From the NCBI GenBank assembly GCA_034659075.1, contig JAYEGM010000208.1, forward strand, positions 1-9,004: a DNA stretch of 9,004 nucleotides, given 5' to 3'. Made by a program: the position numbers and the translations under genes. The notes below the pieces were generated by a model that was not told where the DNA came from, did not search any database, and saw only the letters and a program-made list of their open reading frames with translations. Every line of letters begins with the position of its first letter. Positions within the stretch are counted from its first letter, which is position 1. Shown here one piece after another: positions 1-6,838 of this stretch. The stretch is from BMS3Bbin11 sp034659075 (GTDB lineage: Bacteria; Pseudomonadota; Gammaproteobacteria; BMS3Bbin11).

Positions 1-73
1 CTCAGCTTTGCCGGTATACTCGAACCAATTTCGAAAATGACTGAAAATAAAATCTTCCTGTAAGGATATACTG
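1..73 (+). other. Leader / end of upstream unit before lptE
   Basis: This is the stretch before lptE. One frame stays open from base 1 to a TAA at 61-63 and would encode 20 residues ending KIFL. It does not resemble the usual LeuS C-terminus expected upstream of lptE, so it may be the tail of another gene or chance. A TATACT hexamer at 15-20 could be a -10 element for lptE, but its -35 would fall outside the window. The ribosome binding site TAAGGA at 61-66 lies 7 nt before the lptE ATG. Confidence 0.3.
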
Positions 74-556
74 ATGAAACGTTTAGTTCTGATTTCCCTG
101 TTAACAGCCAGTTTACTCGCCGGTTGCGGTTTTCACCTGCGTGGAACGATAGTGTTGCCCGATTCTATCCGTGCAGTTGCTATTTCATCACCTGATGGCA
201 AGCTAAAGGACATCCTTGCCGACAGGCTGGAAAGCAACAATGTAACCGTTGTCCCTGGTCCAACCGCAGAAAGTGCACATATTAAAATCGCCAGCGCCAA
301 CTTTGGCCGTGAGGTTAGAACGATTGATGATCGGGGCAAGGCCACCGGCTACGTGCTCATACTCAGGGTTAACTATCAGGTCGTCGACAGCCAGGGCAAA
401 GAGCTGGTCAAGCCGTCAATCTCTTCTGCACGACGTGATTACAACTTTAACCAGGATCAGCTGCTGTCAGCGACGCGGGAAGAACAACTGCTGCATGATG
501 AAATGCGTGAAGATGCCGCACAGGGCATACTGCGCAAAATGTCCCGTATTAAGTAG
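74..556 (+). CDS. lptE: LPS-assembly lipoprotein LptE
   Basis: LptE is the outer-membrane lipoprotein that plugs and stabilises the LptD barrel, which inserts lipopolysaccharide into the outer leaflet. The 160-residue product begins with a lipoprotein signal peptide: a Lys-Arg n-region, a hydrophobic core and the lipobox LLAGC, giving lipidation at Cys18. The sequence GFHLRG follows directly, the hallmark start of mature LptE/RlpB proteins. The remainder matches the family in size and pattern, including a conserved Y-x-L-x-L-x-V-x-Y-x-V strand around residues 93-103 and a charged C-terminal helix. The ATG at 74 is supported by TAAGGA 7 nt upstream. holA starts 25 nt after the stop, the usual lptE-holA order in gammaproteobacteria. 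Confidence 0.95.
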   Translation: MKRLVLISLLTASLLAGCGFHLRGTIVLPDSIRAVAISSPDGKLKDILADRLESNNVTVVPGPTAESAHIKIASANFGREVRTIDDRGKATGYVLILRVNYQVVDSQGKELVKPSISSARRDYNFNQDQLLSATREEQLLHDEMREDAAQGILRKMSRIK

Positions 557-581
557 TTTATTACGAAAAGCCTGAACACCC

Positions 582-1628
582 TTGCGTGTAGCCATACAAA
601 GTCTGTCTGCATCGGACAATAAAGAGCTAAAACCTGTCTATCTGTTGTTTGGCAGCGAAATCCTGCTGCTTGAAGAAGCCTCTGATGCTTTACGCAAACA
701 GGCACGGCAGCAGGGTTACACCGAGCGTGACAGCTTTGTCGTTGAGCAGGGCTTCGACTGGGGGGCACTGTTGCAGTCGGGCAGCAGTATGTCCCTGTTC
801 GACGAAAAACGATTGATAGAACTGCGTATCCCGACAGGTAAAGCAGGCCAGATTGGTAGTCGTATGCTGGCCGAGCTGGCTGAAAACTTTCCTCCTGATA
901 CGCTGCTAATGGTTATATGCGGCCCTGTAGACAGGGCGGGGCAGAACCAGAAATGGTTCAAGGCACTTGATGCGGAGGGCGTTAGTGCAGAAGCCAAAGA
1001 AGTTAAGCTGGCAGACTTTCCCGGCTGGTTGTCACACCGCCTGCGTAGCAAAGGGCTACTTCCTGATAAGGAATCTATCGACTTATTAACACACTATTTT
1101 GAAGGAAACCTGCTGGCTGCCGCTCAGGAAATCGATTTACTGGCGCTGAATATTACATCGGATAGTAGCGTCCCCGCCGATGCAAAACAACAGCTTGCAG
1201 TGCTGCAGTCTTCGGTATCAGATAACTCCCGTTTTTCAGTCTTCGGTTATCTGGAGGCCTGTCTGTCCGGTGACTGGCAGCGAACCAGCCGCATACTGGA
1301 TGCCCTGAGAACGGAGAAAGATCAATCAGTTTTTCTCATTATCATGCTTAGCCGTGAGGTGAGAAGGCTGACGCAAATGTCTGCAGCGCTGGCTGGCGGC
1401 GCAAATAAAGGGCAGGTCTTCAAGCAATACAGGGTATGGGGAGCCGATCAGAACAGGATTGATGGAGCAATCAAACGCCACGGCAGGGATCAGTGGCAGC
1501 GAATCCTGCAGCAGATAGCAAAGCTTGATAAAATCGCCAAAGGCAGAGCGAGCAGTGAAGGGGTGTCGATCTGGTTCGATATCGAAAAGCTGTCGATGAA
1601 AATCTGTGGGCTTAAGACTATTTCATAG
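582..1628 (+). CDS. holA: DNA polymerase III subunit delta (HolA)
   Basis: HolA is the clamp-loader subunit that opens the beta sliding clamp. The 348-residue product is close to the length of E. coli HolA (343) and aligns through the protein by eye. Shared features include the N-terminal YLLFG segment (about 20-24), the clamp-contacting region around MSLFDEKRLIEL (70-81), the YFEGNLLAAAQEIDLL helix (172-187) and a C-terminal clamp-loader collar with YRVW (283-286). The start is probably TTG at 582: an in-frame stop lies at 573-575, there is no upstream alternative, and no in-frame ATG occurs before the conserved N-terminal region. Shine-Dalgarno support is weak (GAAAAG at 565-570), so translation may be modest, which would suit a low-copy replication factor. 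It lies 25 nt after lptE and 24 nt before proA. Confidence 0.93.
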   Translation: MRVAIQSLSASDNKELKPVYLLFGSEILLLEEASDALRKQARQQGYTERDSFVVEQGFDWGALLQSGSSMSLFDEKRLIELRIPTGKAGQIGSRMLAELAENFPPDTLLMVICGPVDRAGQNQKWFKALDAEGVSAEAKEVKLADFPGWLSHRLRSKGLLPDKESIDLLTHYFEGNLLAAAQEIDLLALNITSDSSVPADAKQQLAVLQSSVSDNSRFSVFGYLEACLSGDWQRTSRILDALRTEKDQSVFLIIMLSREVRRLTQMSAALAGGANKGQVFKQYRVWGADQNRIDGAIKRHGRDQWQRILQQIAKLDKIAKGRASSEGVSIWFDIEKLSMKICGLKTIS

Positions 1629-1652
1629 CAACACACGATCAGGTTTAAGGAT

Positions 1653-2918
1653 ATGAATACACAATCGATAGCGCAATATATGGATCAGCTGGGACGCCAG
1701 GGTAGAACAGCCAGCCGGCAGGCTGCGGCCGTGGACAGTGCGGCAAAAAATAAGGCCCTGCTGGCAGCCGCCACGGCAATTGAAGATCAGGCTACGAGTC
1801 TGGCAATAGAAAATAACAGGGACCTTGAAGCCGGGCGTAAGCATGGGCTGGATGCGGCACTGCTGGACCGACTCGAATTGACCGTAGAGCGTATCGCCGG
1901 TATGGCTGAAGGACTACGCCAGGTTGCGGCTTTACCTGACCCTGTCGGTGAAATTACCAACCTGCGCTATATGCCTTCCGGCATCCAGGTCGGCCATATG
2001 CGCGTGCCACTGGGTGTCATAGGGATCATTTACGAATCACGCCCGAATGTTACAGCCGATGCGGCTTCCCTGTGCCTGAAATCAGGCAATGCCTGTATTC
2101 TTAGAGGAGGCTCGGAAGCCTTGCACTCCAATCTGGCTGTTGCAGCCTGTATCCGGCAGGGGCTGCAGGCAGCAGGTTTGCCTGAAACGCTGGTCCAGGT
2201 AATTAATACCACGGATCGTGCAGCGGTGGGTGAACTGCTGACCATGGATCAATATGTTGATGTCATTATTCCTCGCGGCGGCAAAGGCCTGATAGAGCGG
2301 GTGATGAACGAATCCAGCATACCCGTCATCAAACATCTGCACGGTGTCTGTCATGTCTATATTGATGACCAGGCCGATATCGACAAAGCCGTTGAGATTG
2401 CCTATAACGCCAAAACGCATCGCTATGGTGTGTGTAATGCGATGGAAACATTGCTGGTTGCCGGTTCGCTGGCAGCCAGCGTATTGCCTCTGCTGGCACG
2501 GCGTTATGCCGAGAAAGGTGTGGAGTTGCGCGGCTGCGAAAAAACGCGGGCTATTCTGCCTGATATCAGTGCGGCCAGCGATGAAGACTGGCAGGCAGAA
2601 TACCTGGCACCTGTACTGGCCATACGCATCGTCGATGGCATTGATCAGGCCATTCAGCACATCGATCAATACGGCTCGCAGCATACCGATGCCATCGTTA
2701 CAGAAAACTACAGCAAGTCTCGACAATTCCTGCGCCAGGTGGATTCCAGTTCAGTCATGGTCAATGCCTCCACTCGTTTTGCCGATGGCTTCGAATACGG
2801 ACTGGGTGCCGAAATCGGCATCAGCACCGACAAGCTGCATGTGCGTGGTCCGGTAGGGCTGGAAGGTCTGACATCGCAAAAATATATCGTACTGGGTGAC
2901 GGCCATATACGACAGTAG
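1653..2918 (+). CDS. proA: Gamma-glutamyl phosphate reductase (ProA)
   Basis: ProA is the second enzyme of proline biosynthesis. It reduces gamma-glutamyl phosphate with NADPH to glutamate semialdehyde, which cyclises to pyrroline-5-carboxylate. The 421-residue protein has the aldehyde-dehydrogenase fold typical of the family (417 residues in E. coli). Visible landmarks are the cofactor/substrate region GVIGIIYESRPNVT (121-134), KSGNACILRGG (143-153), PRGGKGLI (207-214), the catalytic cysteine Cys261 in GVCNAMETLLV, and the ProA signature with YGSQHTDAIV (340-349). The ATG at 1653 sits very close to the AAGG at 1647-1650, with another AGG at 1641-1643; the next in-frame ATG is at 1680, so the first nine residues are slightly uncertain. 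The partner kinase proB is not in the window. nadD follows after 21 nt. Confidence 0.97.
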   Translation: MNTQSIAQYMDQLGRQGRTASRQAAAVDSAAKNKALLAAATAIEDQATSLAIENNRDLEAGRKHGLDAALLDRLELTVERIAGMAEGLRQVAALPDPVGEITNLRYMPSGIQVGHMRVPLGVIGIIYESRPNVTADAASLCLKSGNACILRGGSEALHSNLAVAACIRQGLQAAGLPETLVQVINTTDRAAVGELLTMDQYVDVIIPRGGKGLIERVMNESSIPVIKHLHGVCHVYIDDQADIDKAVEIAYNAKTHRYGVCNAMETLLVAGSLAASVLPLLARRYAEKGVELRGCEKTRAILPDISAASDEDWQAEYLAPVLAIRIVDGIDQAIQHIDQYGSQHTDAIVTENYSKSRQFLRQVDSSSVMVNASTRFADGFEYGLGAEIGISTDKLHVRGPVGLEGLTSQKYIVLGDGHIRQ

Positions 2919-2939
2919 AGCAAAACACCTGGACGCCGT

Positions 2940-3563
2940 ATGCCGGGTCTGATCTGCCTATATGGCGGCACTTTTGACCCGGTGCATTATGGTCATTTAA
3001 AGCCGTTGCACGAGTTACAGCAGAAGCTGGCTGCCGATGCCTTTTATATACTGCCGGCTTCAATTCCGCCACACCGGCCGGCACCACAGGCCAGCAGCCG
3101 GCAGCGAGTAGAAATGCTGCAGCTGGCATTGCAGGATTATCCTGATTTTATTCTGGACAGCCGCGAGCTGGAACGCAGCGGACCTTCCTGGACTGTGCTG
3201 ACCCTGCAGTCTTTCCGGCGACAGTATCCCGACGACAGTCTGTGCCTGGTTATGGGCTCAGACGCCTTCGCCGGTCTGCCTACGTGGTATCATTGGCAGG
3301 AAATTTTTCAGCTGGCCAATATCATCGTCATCGAGCGGGCCGGTGAAGCGGCTTTTTCGACACCTGACTGGGCAGCTGCCTATATGATTGATGACATGTC
3401 CAGGCTGCGTGACCGGAAATGCGCCAGTATTCTGCCTGTTCGCCTGCAAGGCTATGATATTTCAGCAACAGATATCCGGAAAAGGCTGAATGAAGGACGG
3501 GATATTGATGACATGCTGCCTGCTGAAGTGATTGATTACATACATCAATGCGGGCTTTATTAA
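2940..3563 (+). CDS. nadD: Nicotinate-nucleotide adenylyltransferase (NadD)
   Basis: NadD transfers AMP from ATP to nicotinate mononucleotide, making deamido-NAD in the de novo and salvage routes to NAD. The 207-residue protein carries the nucleotidyltransferase HxGH signature as GGTFDPVHYGHL (9-20; His16 and His19). It also has PPHRP (43-47), GSDAFAGLPTWYHW (106-119) and the second ATP-binding motif ISATDIRKRL (174-183). It ends with the QCGLY tail seen in close relatives (E. coli NadD is 213 residues). The ATG at 2940 is chosen because the conserved motif follows nine residues in; a GGA at 2931-2933 is a modest ribosome binding site. nadD next to rsfS is a very widespread bacterial pairing. 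Confidence 0.97.
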   Translation: MPGLICLYGGTFDPVHYGHLKPLHELQQKLAADAFYILPASIPPHRPAPQASSRQRVEMLQLALQDYPDFILDSRELERSGPSWTVLTLQSFRRQYPDDSLCLVMGSDAFAGLPTWYHWQEIFQLANIIVIERAGEAAFSTPDWAAAYMIDDMSRLRDRKCASILPVRLQGYDISATDIRKRLNEGRDIDDMLPAEVIDYIHQCGLY

Positions 3564-3602
3564 AACGAAAAATGCGTATTATTAGTTTATGAGGAAACAG
3601 AA

Positions 3603-3965
3603 TTGTCAATGACACTCGAACAGGTAAGGGATACCGCTGTAGCCGGGCTGGAAGAAGCCAAGGCGCAGGATATCAAAGTGATGGATGTCAGGGGGCTGAC
3701 CGATGTTACCGATTTCATGATACTGGCAACAGGCACATCGTCCCGTCATGTTAATGCCATCGCCGACAAGCTGGTTGATTATATGAAAGATCATGGCCAT
3801 CGCCCGCTCGGTGTAGAAGGACAGGATGAAGCGGAATGGGTACTGGTAGATCTGAACGATGCCATCGTACATATCATGCAGGCAGATGCCCGGGTATTTT
3901 ATGATCTGGATAAACTGTGGGGCGAGGAGCTGCGCCAGATGGTCGAGAAAAACAGGGAAAGTTAG
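3603..3965 (+). CDS. rsfS: Ribosomal silencing factor RsfS
   Basis: RsfS binds uL14 on the 50S subunit and blocks joining with 30S, lowering translation in starvation or stationary phase. The product of about 120 residues has the full family pattern: TDVTDFMILATGTSSRH (33-49), LGVEGQDEAEWVLVD (69-83), VHIM (89-92) and YDLDKLW (100-106). Start choice is unsettled. TTG at 3603 is 7 nt after a strong GAGGA (3591-3595), while the in-frame ATG at 3609 is 13 nt away, so spacing favours TTG and codon preference favours ATG. The products differ by only two residues. It follows nadD by 39 nt and precedes rlmH by 50 nt, the usual nadD-rsfS-rlmH order. Confidence 0.95.
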   Translation: MSMTLEQVRDTAVAGLEEAKAQDIKVMDVRGLTDVTDFMILATGTSSRHVNAIADKLVDYMKDHGHRPLGVEGQDEAEWVLVDLNDAIVHIMQADARVFYDLDKLWGEELRQMVEKNRES

Positions 3966-4015
3966 AGGCTGAAAGTAAAAAGCCAAAAGAAAAAAGCAGG
4001 GCAGAGACTCACCTT

Positions 4016-4498
4016 ATGCAGATTCATCTTATCGCCGTCGGTCGCAGGATGCCGCAGTGGGTCGATCAGGCCTATGACGAATATGCTCGCCGCATGCCGC
4101 GTCATTGCTCATTGAACCTGATTGAAATCAATGCCGGAAAACGCAGCAAAAGTGCCGATGTTGCCCGCGTCAATCGTGAAGAAGGTGAGCGCCTGCTGCA
4201 GGCCATACCGGGTGGTTCACGAGTCATAGCATTAGAGCGTAGCGGTAGAGAAAAGAGCACCGAACAACTGGCTGCAAGTATGGAAAAATGGCTGGCCGGC
4301 GGTCAGGATGTGGTGCTGCTGGTCGGCGGCCCGGAGGGCCTTTCTGACGACTGTCTTAAGCGCGCCGATGAGTGCTGGTCGCTGTCAAAATTGACCATGG
4401 CGCATCCCCTGGTGCGGGTAGTCCTGGCAGAACAACTTTATCGTGGCTGGAGTATTATTGCGAACCTTCCCTATCATAGAGGCGAACAGGGTGGCTGA
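4016..4498 (+). CDS. rlmH: 23S rRNA pseudouridine-1915 N3-methyltransferase (RlmH)
   Basis: RlmH is a small SPOUT methyltransferase that uses S-adenosylmethionine to methylate pseudouridine 1915 in helix 69 of 23S rRNA, acting on assembled 70S ribosomes. The 160-residue protein (155 in E. coli) shows the trefoil-knot SAM site: LLVGGPEG (101-108) and LSKLTMAHPLVRVVLAEQLYRGWSI (123-147), then the C-terminal YHR (153-155). It continues five residues past the normal YHRE-type ending, which creates the overlap with maf. The ATG at 4016 is chosen because MQIHLIAVG matches the conserved N-terminus; the frame stays open upstream to 3917, but that extension overlaps rsfS and is basic, unconserved-looking sequence. 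The ribosome binding site is weak (AGGGCAGAG-like, around 3998-4006). Confidence 0.96.
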   Translation: MQIHLIAVGRRMPQWVDQAYDEYARRMPRHCSLNLIEINAGKRSKSADVARVNREEGERLLQAIPGGSRVIALERSGREKSTEQLAASMEKWLAGGQDVVLLVGGPEGLSDDCLKRADECWSLSKLTMAHPLVRVVLAEQLYRGWSIIANLPYHRGEQGG

Positions 4499-5099
4499 CT
4501 CAGGTGTGGCTGGCATCGATCTGATTCTGGCCTCGGCTTCCCCCCGTCGGCGGGAACTGCTAAAACAGATAGGCATTAAATTTGAAGTAATCAGTCATCT
4601 GGCGGTTGATGAATCTTTGAAAAGCTCAGAAACGCCGGAGCAGTATGTCTGTCGTCTGGCCAGGGAAAAAGCACGAGCCGGTTACACAGAAGTCTATAGC
4701 CATTCAGAGAACAGAAAGGTTCCGGTGCTGGGAGCAGATACCTGCATAGCCCTGGACGGAGATATACTGGGCAAGCCCGCTGACAGAGAGGAAGGTATCG
4801 CCATGCTGCAGCGCTTGTCCGGCCGCTCACACCAGGTGCTCACCGCACTTTGTCTTTACGATGGGCAGCTTGCGCGCGTGGCATTGAGCCGGAGTACGGT
4901 TTTGTTCAAAGTTATTGAATCGCATGAAATAGAACAATACTGGGACACCGGGGAGCCTGCCGACAAAGCCGGTGCCTATGCTATCCAGGGCGCTGCGGCG
5001 AGGTTCATTGTTGATTTACACGGCAGTTATAGCGGGGTGGTTGGCTTGCCTTTATATGAATTGAGTCAGTTGCTTGATGAGTTTATATCATTTGATTGA
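4491..5099 (+). CDS. maf: Maf-family nucleotide pyrophosphatase, YhdE type (dTTP/UTP pyrophosphatase)
   Basis: Maf proteins hydrolyse nucleoside triphosphates, including modified ones, to the monophosphate and pyrophosphate, and are linked to house-cleaning and septum control. The 202-residue product has LASASPRRRELL (13-24), the GADT motif with catalytic Asp83, GKPADREEG (94-102), LSGRSHQVLTA (109-119) and KAGAYAIQG (159-167). It resembles E. coli YhdE (dTTPase/UTPase subgroup) more than YceF. GTG at 4491 is preferred: GAGG at 4479-4482 is 8 nt upstream and it places the motif near the N-terminus. GTG at 4506 or 4443 are alternatives. The start overlaps the rlmH end by 8 nt, which suggests translational coupling. 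In E. coli yhdE is directly upstream of rng; here about 1.9 kb separate the two. Confidence 0.93.
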   Translation: MADSGVAGIDLILASASPRRRELLKQIGIKFEVISHLAVDESLKSSETPEQYVCRLAREKARAGYTEVYSHSENRKVPVLGADTCIALDGDILGKPADREEGIAMLQRLSGRSHQVLTALCLYDGQLARVALSRSTVLFKVIESHEIEQYWDTGEPADKAGAYAIQGAAARFIVDLHGSYSGVVGLPLYELSQLLDEFISFD

Positions 5100-5301
5100 T
5101 GCTTCCTTTTTTACTGCTGTGTAGGGGGGCGTTTGGCCAGTAGCAGTTATTGGCTCATGGCGAGTTCAGCTTAACTGACTATCGTTTATAAGCATGCATA
5201 AGCCAGCAGAAGGTAAGCACTGACTTTACTGCAACTCGCTGCTTGCGTGGACTGGTACAAGTATGTTCTGATTTGCGTGATTCTAAACAGGAGATTTTAC
5301 T

Positions 5302-5610
5302 ATGCGCTATGCTGGATTGGTTCTTTTTGCCGTACTTCTTTCTCAACAATCGGCTGCAGGAGAGTTGTCACAGGAGGAGCAATGCACGAAATTAGGTGAG
5401 GTGGCTGAACAGGCCAGTCGGTCAAGGCTGGAAGGTCTTAATATGAACAGGGCAATTGATGCTGCACTTATCGACCACGATGCTGAAAAGCTGGGTATTT
5501 CCGAAAAGAGAGTCATGGCAGCAGTGCGGATCAGCTACATGGCAAAGATGAAACCTGAGAGTATGCGCGAGTACTACATTTCGCAATGCAAGAAAGATAT
5601 TCTTCGCTGA
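5302..5610 (+). CDS. Small predicted secreted protein, two cysteines, function unknown
   Basis: I do not recognise this family. The 102-residue product starts with a convincing Sec signal peptide: MRYAG, a hydrophobic stretch LVLFAVLL, then QQSAAG with likely cleavage after Ala19 or Gly20. The mature part of about 82 residues is mostly predicted helix with exactly two cysteines, Cys28 near its start and Cys96 near its end, suited to one disulfide clamping a helical bundle in the periplasm. A strong ribosome binding site AGGAGA (5289-5294) lies 7 nt before the ATG, so translation is well supported. No promoter is convincing in the 202 nt upstream. It ends 30 nt before the RidA gene and may be co-transcribed with it. 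Residue patterning and the signal peptide make a real gene likely; function is open. Confidence 0.75.
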   Translation: MRYAGLVLFAVLLSQQSAAGELSQEEQCTKLGEVAEQASRSRLEGLNMNRAIDAALIDHDAEKLGISEKRVMAAVRISYMAKMKPESMREYYISQCKKDILR

Positions 5611-5640
5611 TGGCATTAATTGATAATTCGGACGAAAGTG

Positions 5641-5988
5641 ATGATTGAACGTTTGGAAACAGGCCAGCGCATGAGCCGAATTGTTAAGCATAACGGTACT
5701 ATCTATCTGTGCGGCCAGGTGTGTAAAGACGCGTCTCAGGGCATAGAAGAACAAACCGCAAGTATGCTGGAGAAAGTCGAAGATTTACTCGAGCAGGCTG
5801 GCAGCGATAAAGCCCATATTTTATCTGCGACTATCTACATCAAAGATATGCAGTATTTCGGCAAAATGAATGAAGTGTGGGATGAATGGGTACCGGCAGG
5901 CCATGCTCCTGCCCGTGCCTGTGTTGAAGCCAGCATGGCACGGGATGTCTTGCTGGTAGAAATCTCTATCGTTGCGGCAGAAAAATAA
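5641..5988 (+). CDS. RidA-family protein (reactive enamine/imine deaminase-like)
   Basis: RidA (YjgF/YER057c/UK114) proteins are small trimeric cytosolic proteins. Archetypal members hydrolyse enamine/imine intermediates made by PLP enzymes, releasing ammonia and a keto acid and preventing damage such as that from 2-aminoacrylate. The 115-residue product has the family pattern YLCGQV (22-27), AxIYIKDM (about 63-70) and PARACVEA (90-97) with Arg92 at the substrate-carboxylate position. VEISIVAA (106-113) sits near the trimer-interface acidic position. It belongs to the group starting MIERxETGxRMSRIV rather than to E. coli RidA itself, so its activity is less certain. I chose ATG 5641 because the conserved N-terminus begins there; the frame is open to TTG 5620, and GTG 5638 is adjacent. 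The ribosome binding site is weak (GGA at 5630-5632). Confidence 0.9.
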   Translation: MIERLETGQRMSRIVKHNGTIYLCGQVCKDASQGIEEQTASMLEKVEDLLEQAGSDKAHILSATIYIKDMQYFGKMNEVWDEWVPAGHAPARACVEASMARDVLLVEISIVAAEK

Positions 5989-6009
5989 CCCGTTTATATA
6001 TAAAAAATA

Positions 6010-6037
6010 GAAAAGGGCCGGTGATCCGACCCTTTTC
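6010..6037. terminator. Bidirectional rho-independent terminator between convergent RidA and peroxiredoxin genes
   Basis: An inverted repeat pairs GAAAAGGG (6010-6017) with CCCTTTTC (6030-6037), with a further CGG/CCG pairing inside and a TGAT loop, separated by one mismatch. On the minus strand the stem is followed by a run of six T (complement of 6002-6007), an ideal terminator for the peroxiredoxin gene, whose stop is about 20 nt upstream. On the plus strand only the four T inside the stem are available, so it should work less well for the RidA transcript. Confidence 0.85.
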
Positions 6038-6056
6038 CTGCGATAGATTTATGTAA

Positions 6057-6710
6057 TCAGGCAACTTCTTTCTTGCAGAAGTACCAGTCGACACACTCGT
6101 AGCCTTCTTTCATGCGTGCTTCAGCCGCTTCTGATGTGGCAGGTGGCGGTACGATGACTTTGTCACCTGGCTGCCAGCCTTCCGGGGTAGCGATACCGTT
6201 TGCATCTGAAGTCTGCATGGCCTTGACCAGTCTGAGGAACTCATCGATAGAGCGACCATTGCTCATCGGGTAGTAGACCATGGCACGCAGTACACCTTTA
6301 TCATCAATGATGAAAGTTGCACGTACAGCCGATGTGTCAGCGGCCCCGGCATGAATCATGCCGTAGCTCTTTGCTACTTTCATATCCAGGTCAGCAATGA
6401 TCGGGAAAGGGATATCCACAGCGAATTTTTCCTTGATGTTGCGGACCCATGCCATGTGCGCATAGTGAGAATCTATAGACAGGCCGAGCAGCTCGGTGTT
6501 GAGCGCCTTGAACTTTTCTGCACGTTTGGCAAATGCGATGAACTCGGTGGTACATACCGGTGTGAAGTCCGCCGGGTGGGAGAACAGCACCAGCCATTTT
6601 CCCTTATAGTCGTCGAGTTTTTTAACGCCGTGAGTGGTGACTGCTTCAAAGTTGGGTGCAGCCTGGTTTAGCTGTGGCAATGCCACCTGTATTTCGTTTA
6701 CCAGTTCCAT
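6057..6710 (-). CDS. Prx6-type peroxiredoxin with archaeal-like C-terminal cysteine pair
   Basis: Peroxiredoxins reduce hydrogen peroxide, organic hydroperoxides or peroxynitrite through a peroxidatic cysteine. The 217-residue protein has the active-site motif HPADFTPVCTTE with Pro46, Thr50 and Cys53, the conserved Arg130 in VRATFIID, and the long C-terminal dimerisation domain of the Prx6 group (LRLVKAMQ, then PEGWQPGDKVIVPPP at 176-190). Near the end it has Cys206 and Cys212 in ECVDWYFC. This layout resembles archaeal enzymes such as the Aeropyrum pernix thiol peroxidase, where a C-terminal cysteine acts as the resolving residue, so it need not be a strict 1-Cys enzyme. ATG at 6710 is chosen because a GAGG (6719-6722, complement) lies 8 nt upstream and MELVNEI opens the conserved region; the frame runs open to 6752. 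It converges with the RidA gene and diverges from rng. Confidence 0.94.
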   Translation of the reverse strand: MELVNEIQVALPQLNQAAPNFEAVTTHGVKKLDDYKGKWLVLFSHPADFTPVCTTEFIAFAKRAEKFKALNTELLGLSIDSHYAHMAWVRNIKEKFAVDIPFPIIADLDMKVAKSYGMIHAGAADTSAVRATFIIDDKGVLRAMVYYPMSNGRSIDEFLRLVKAMQTSDANGIATPEGWQPGDKVIVPPPATSEAAEARMKEGYECVDWYFCKKEVA

Positions 6711-6772
6711 TTTTGATACCTCATTCAATAGTTGGGAGATAATCCTGGCCACTGTTGCGACCTGTTGAGGGT

Positions 6773-6801
6773 ATATTAGAATAGGCTAATACGTTTGTAT
6801 A
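6773..6801 (-). promoter_or_regulatory. Candidate sigma70-like promoter for the peroxiredoxin gene
   Basis: On the minus strand, TATACA (complement of 6796-6801) and TAATAT (complement of 6773-6778) are separated by 17 nt. Each matches 4 of 6 consensus positions. Transcription would begin near 6766 and leave a leader of about 55 nt. In such AT-rich sequence this could be chance. Confidence 0.3.
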
Positions 6802-6806
6802 ATTGA

Positions 6807-6834
6807 TTGATGTGAAGTATATGATTGATATTAT
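6807..6834 (+). promoter_or_regulatory. Candidate sigma70-like promoter reading toward rng
   Basis: TTGATG (6807-6812) and TATTAT (6829-6834) are separated by 16 nt and match 4 and 5 of 6 consensus positions. The -10 element overlaps the 15-bp palindrome, so a protein bound there could control it. It would give a leader of about 200 nt for rng. A weaker alternative, TTGCTT (6964-6969) with TAAAGT (6987-6992), lies closer to the gene. Confidence 0.25.
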
Positions 6835-6838
6835 CAAT
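6824..6838. promoter_or_regulatory. Perfect 15-bp palindrome, putative operator
   Basis: ATTGATA and TATCAAT are perfect inverted copies around a single central T. The element contains T-N11-A with dyad symmetry, the generic pattern of LysR-type regulator sites (the family of the peroxide sensor OxyR). It does not match the spaced ATAG/CTAT pattern of OxyR, nor a full Fur box. Its centre lies about 65 nt upstream of the transcription start proposed for the peroxiredoxin gene. The regulator is not identifiable from this window. Confidence 0.45.

Noticed and set aside
2082..2726. Long open frame (214 codons) on the minus strand inside proA
   Set aside because: It lies wholly within proA, which has complete conserved motifs. 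Its product is low in recognisable pattern and it has no supporting start context, so it is a shadow frame.
2344..2856. Open frame (170 codons) on the plus strand inside proA in another frame
   Set aside because: Its Met/Trp/Cys-rich composition is typical of an out-of-frame reading of proA, and no motif is seen.
3917..4015. N-terminal extension of RlmH by 33 residues
   Set aside because: It would overlap the end of rsfS, is Lys/Glu-rich without conservation, and the normal RlmH start MQIHLIAVG lies at 4016.
5111..5147. Possible terminator after maf: ACTGCT (5113-5118) pairing with AGCAGT (5142-5147)
   Set aside because: The six-base stem has a 23-nt loop and no T tract after it, so it does not qualify as a rho-independent terminator.
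5160..5301. Promoter for the secreted-protein gene
   Set aside because: TTAACT, TTTACT, TATAAG and TATGTT hexamers occur, but no pair has spacing of 16-18 nt, so none is annotated.
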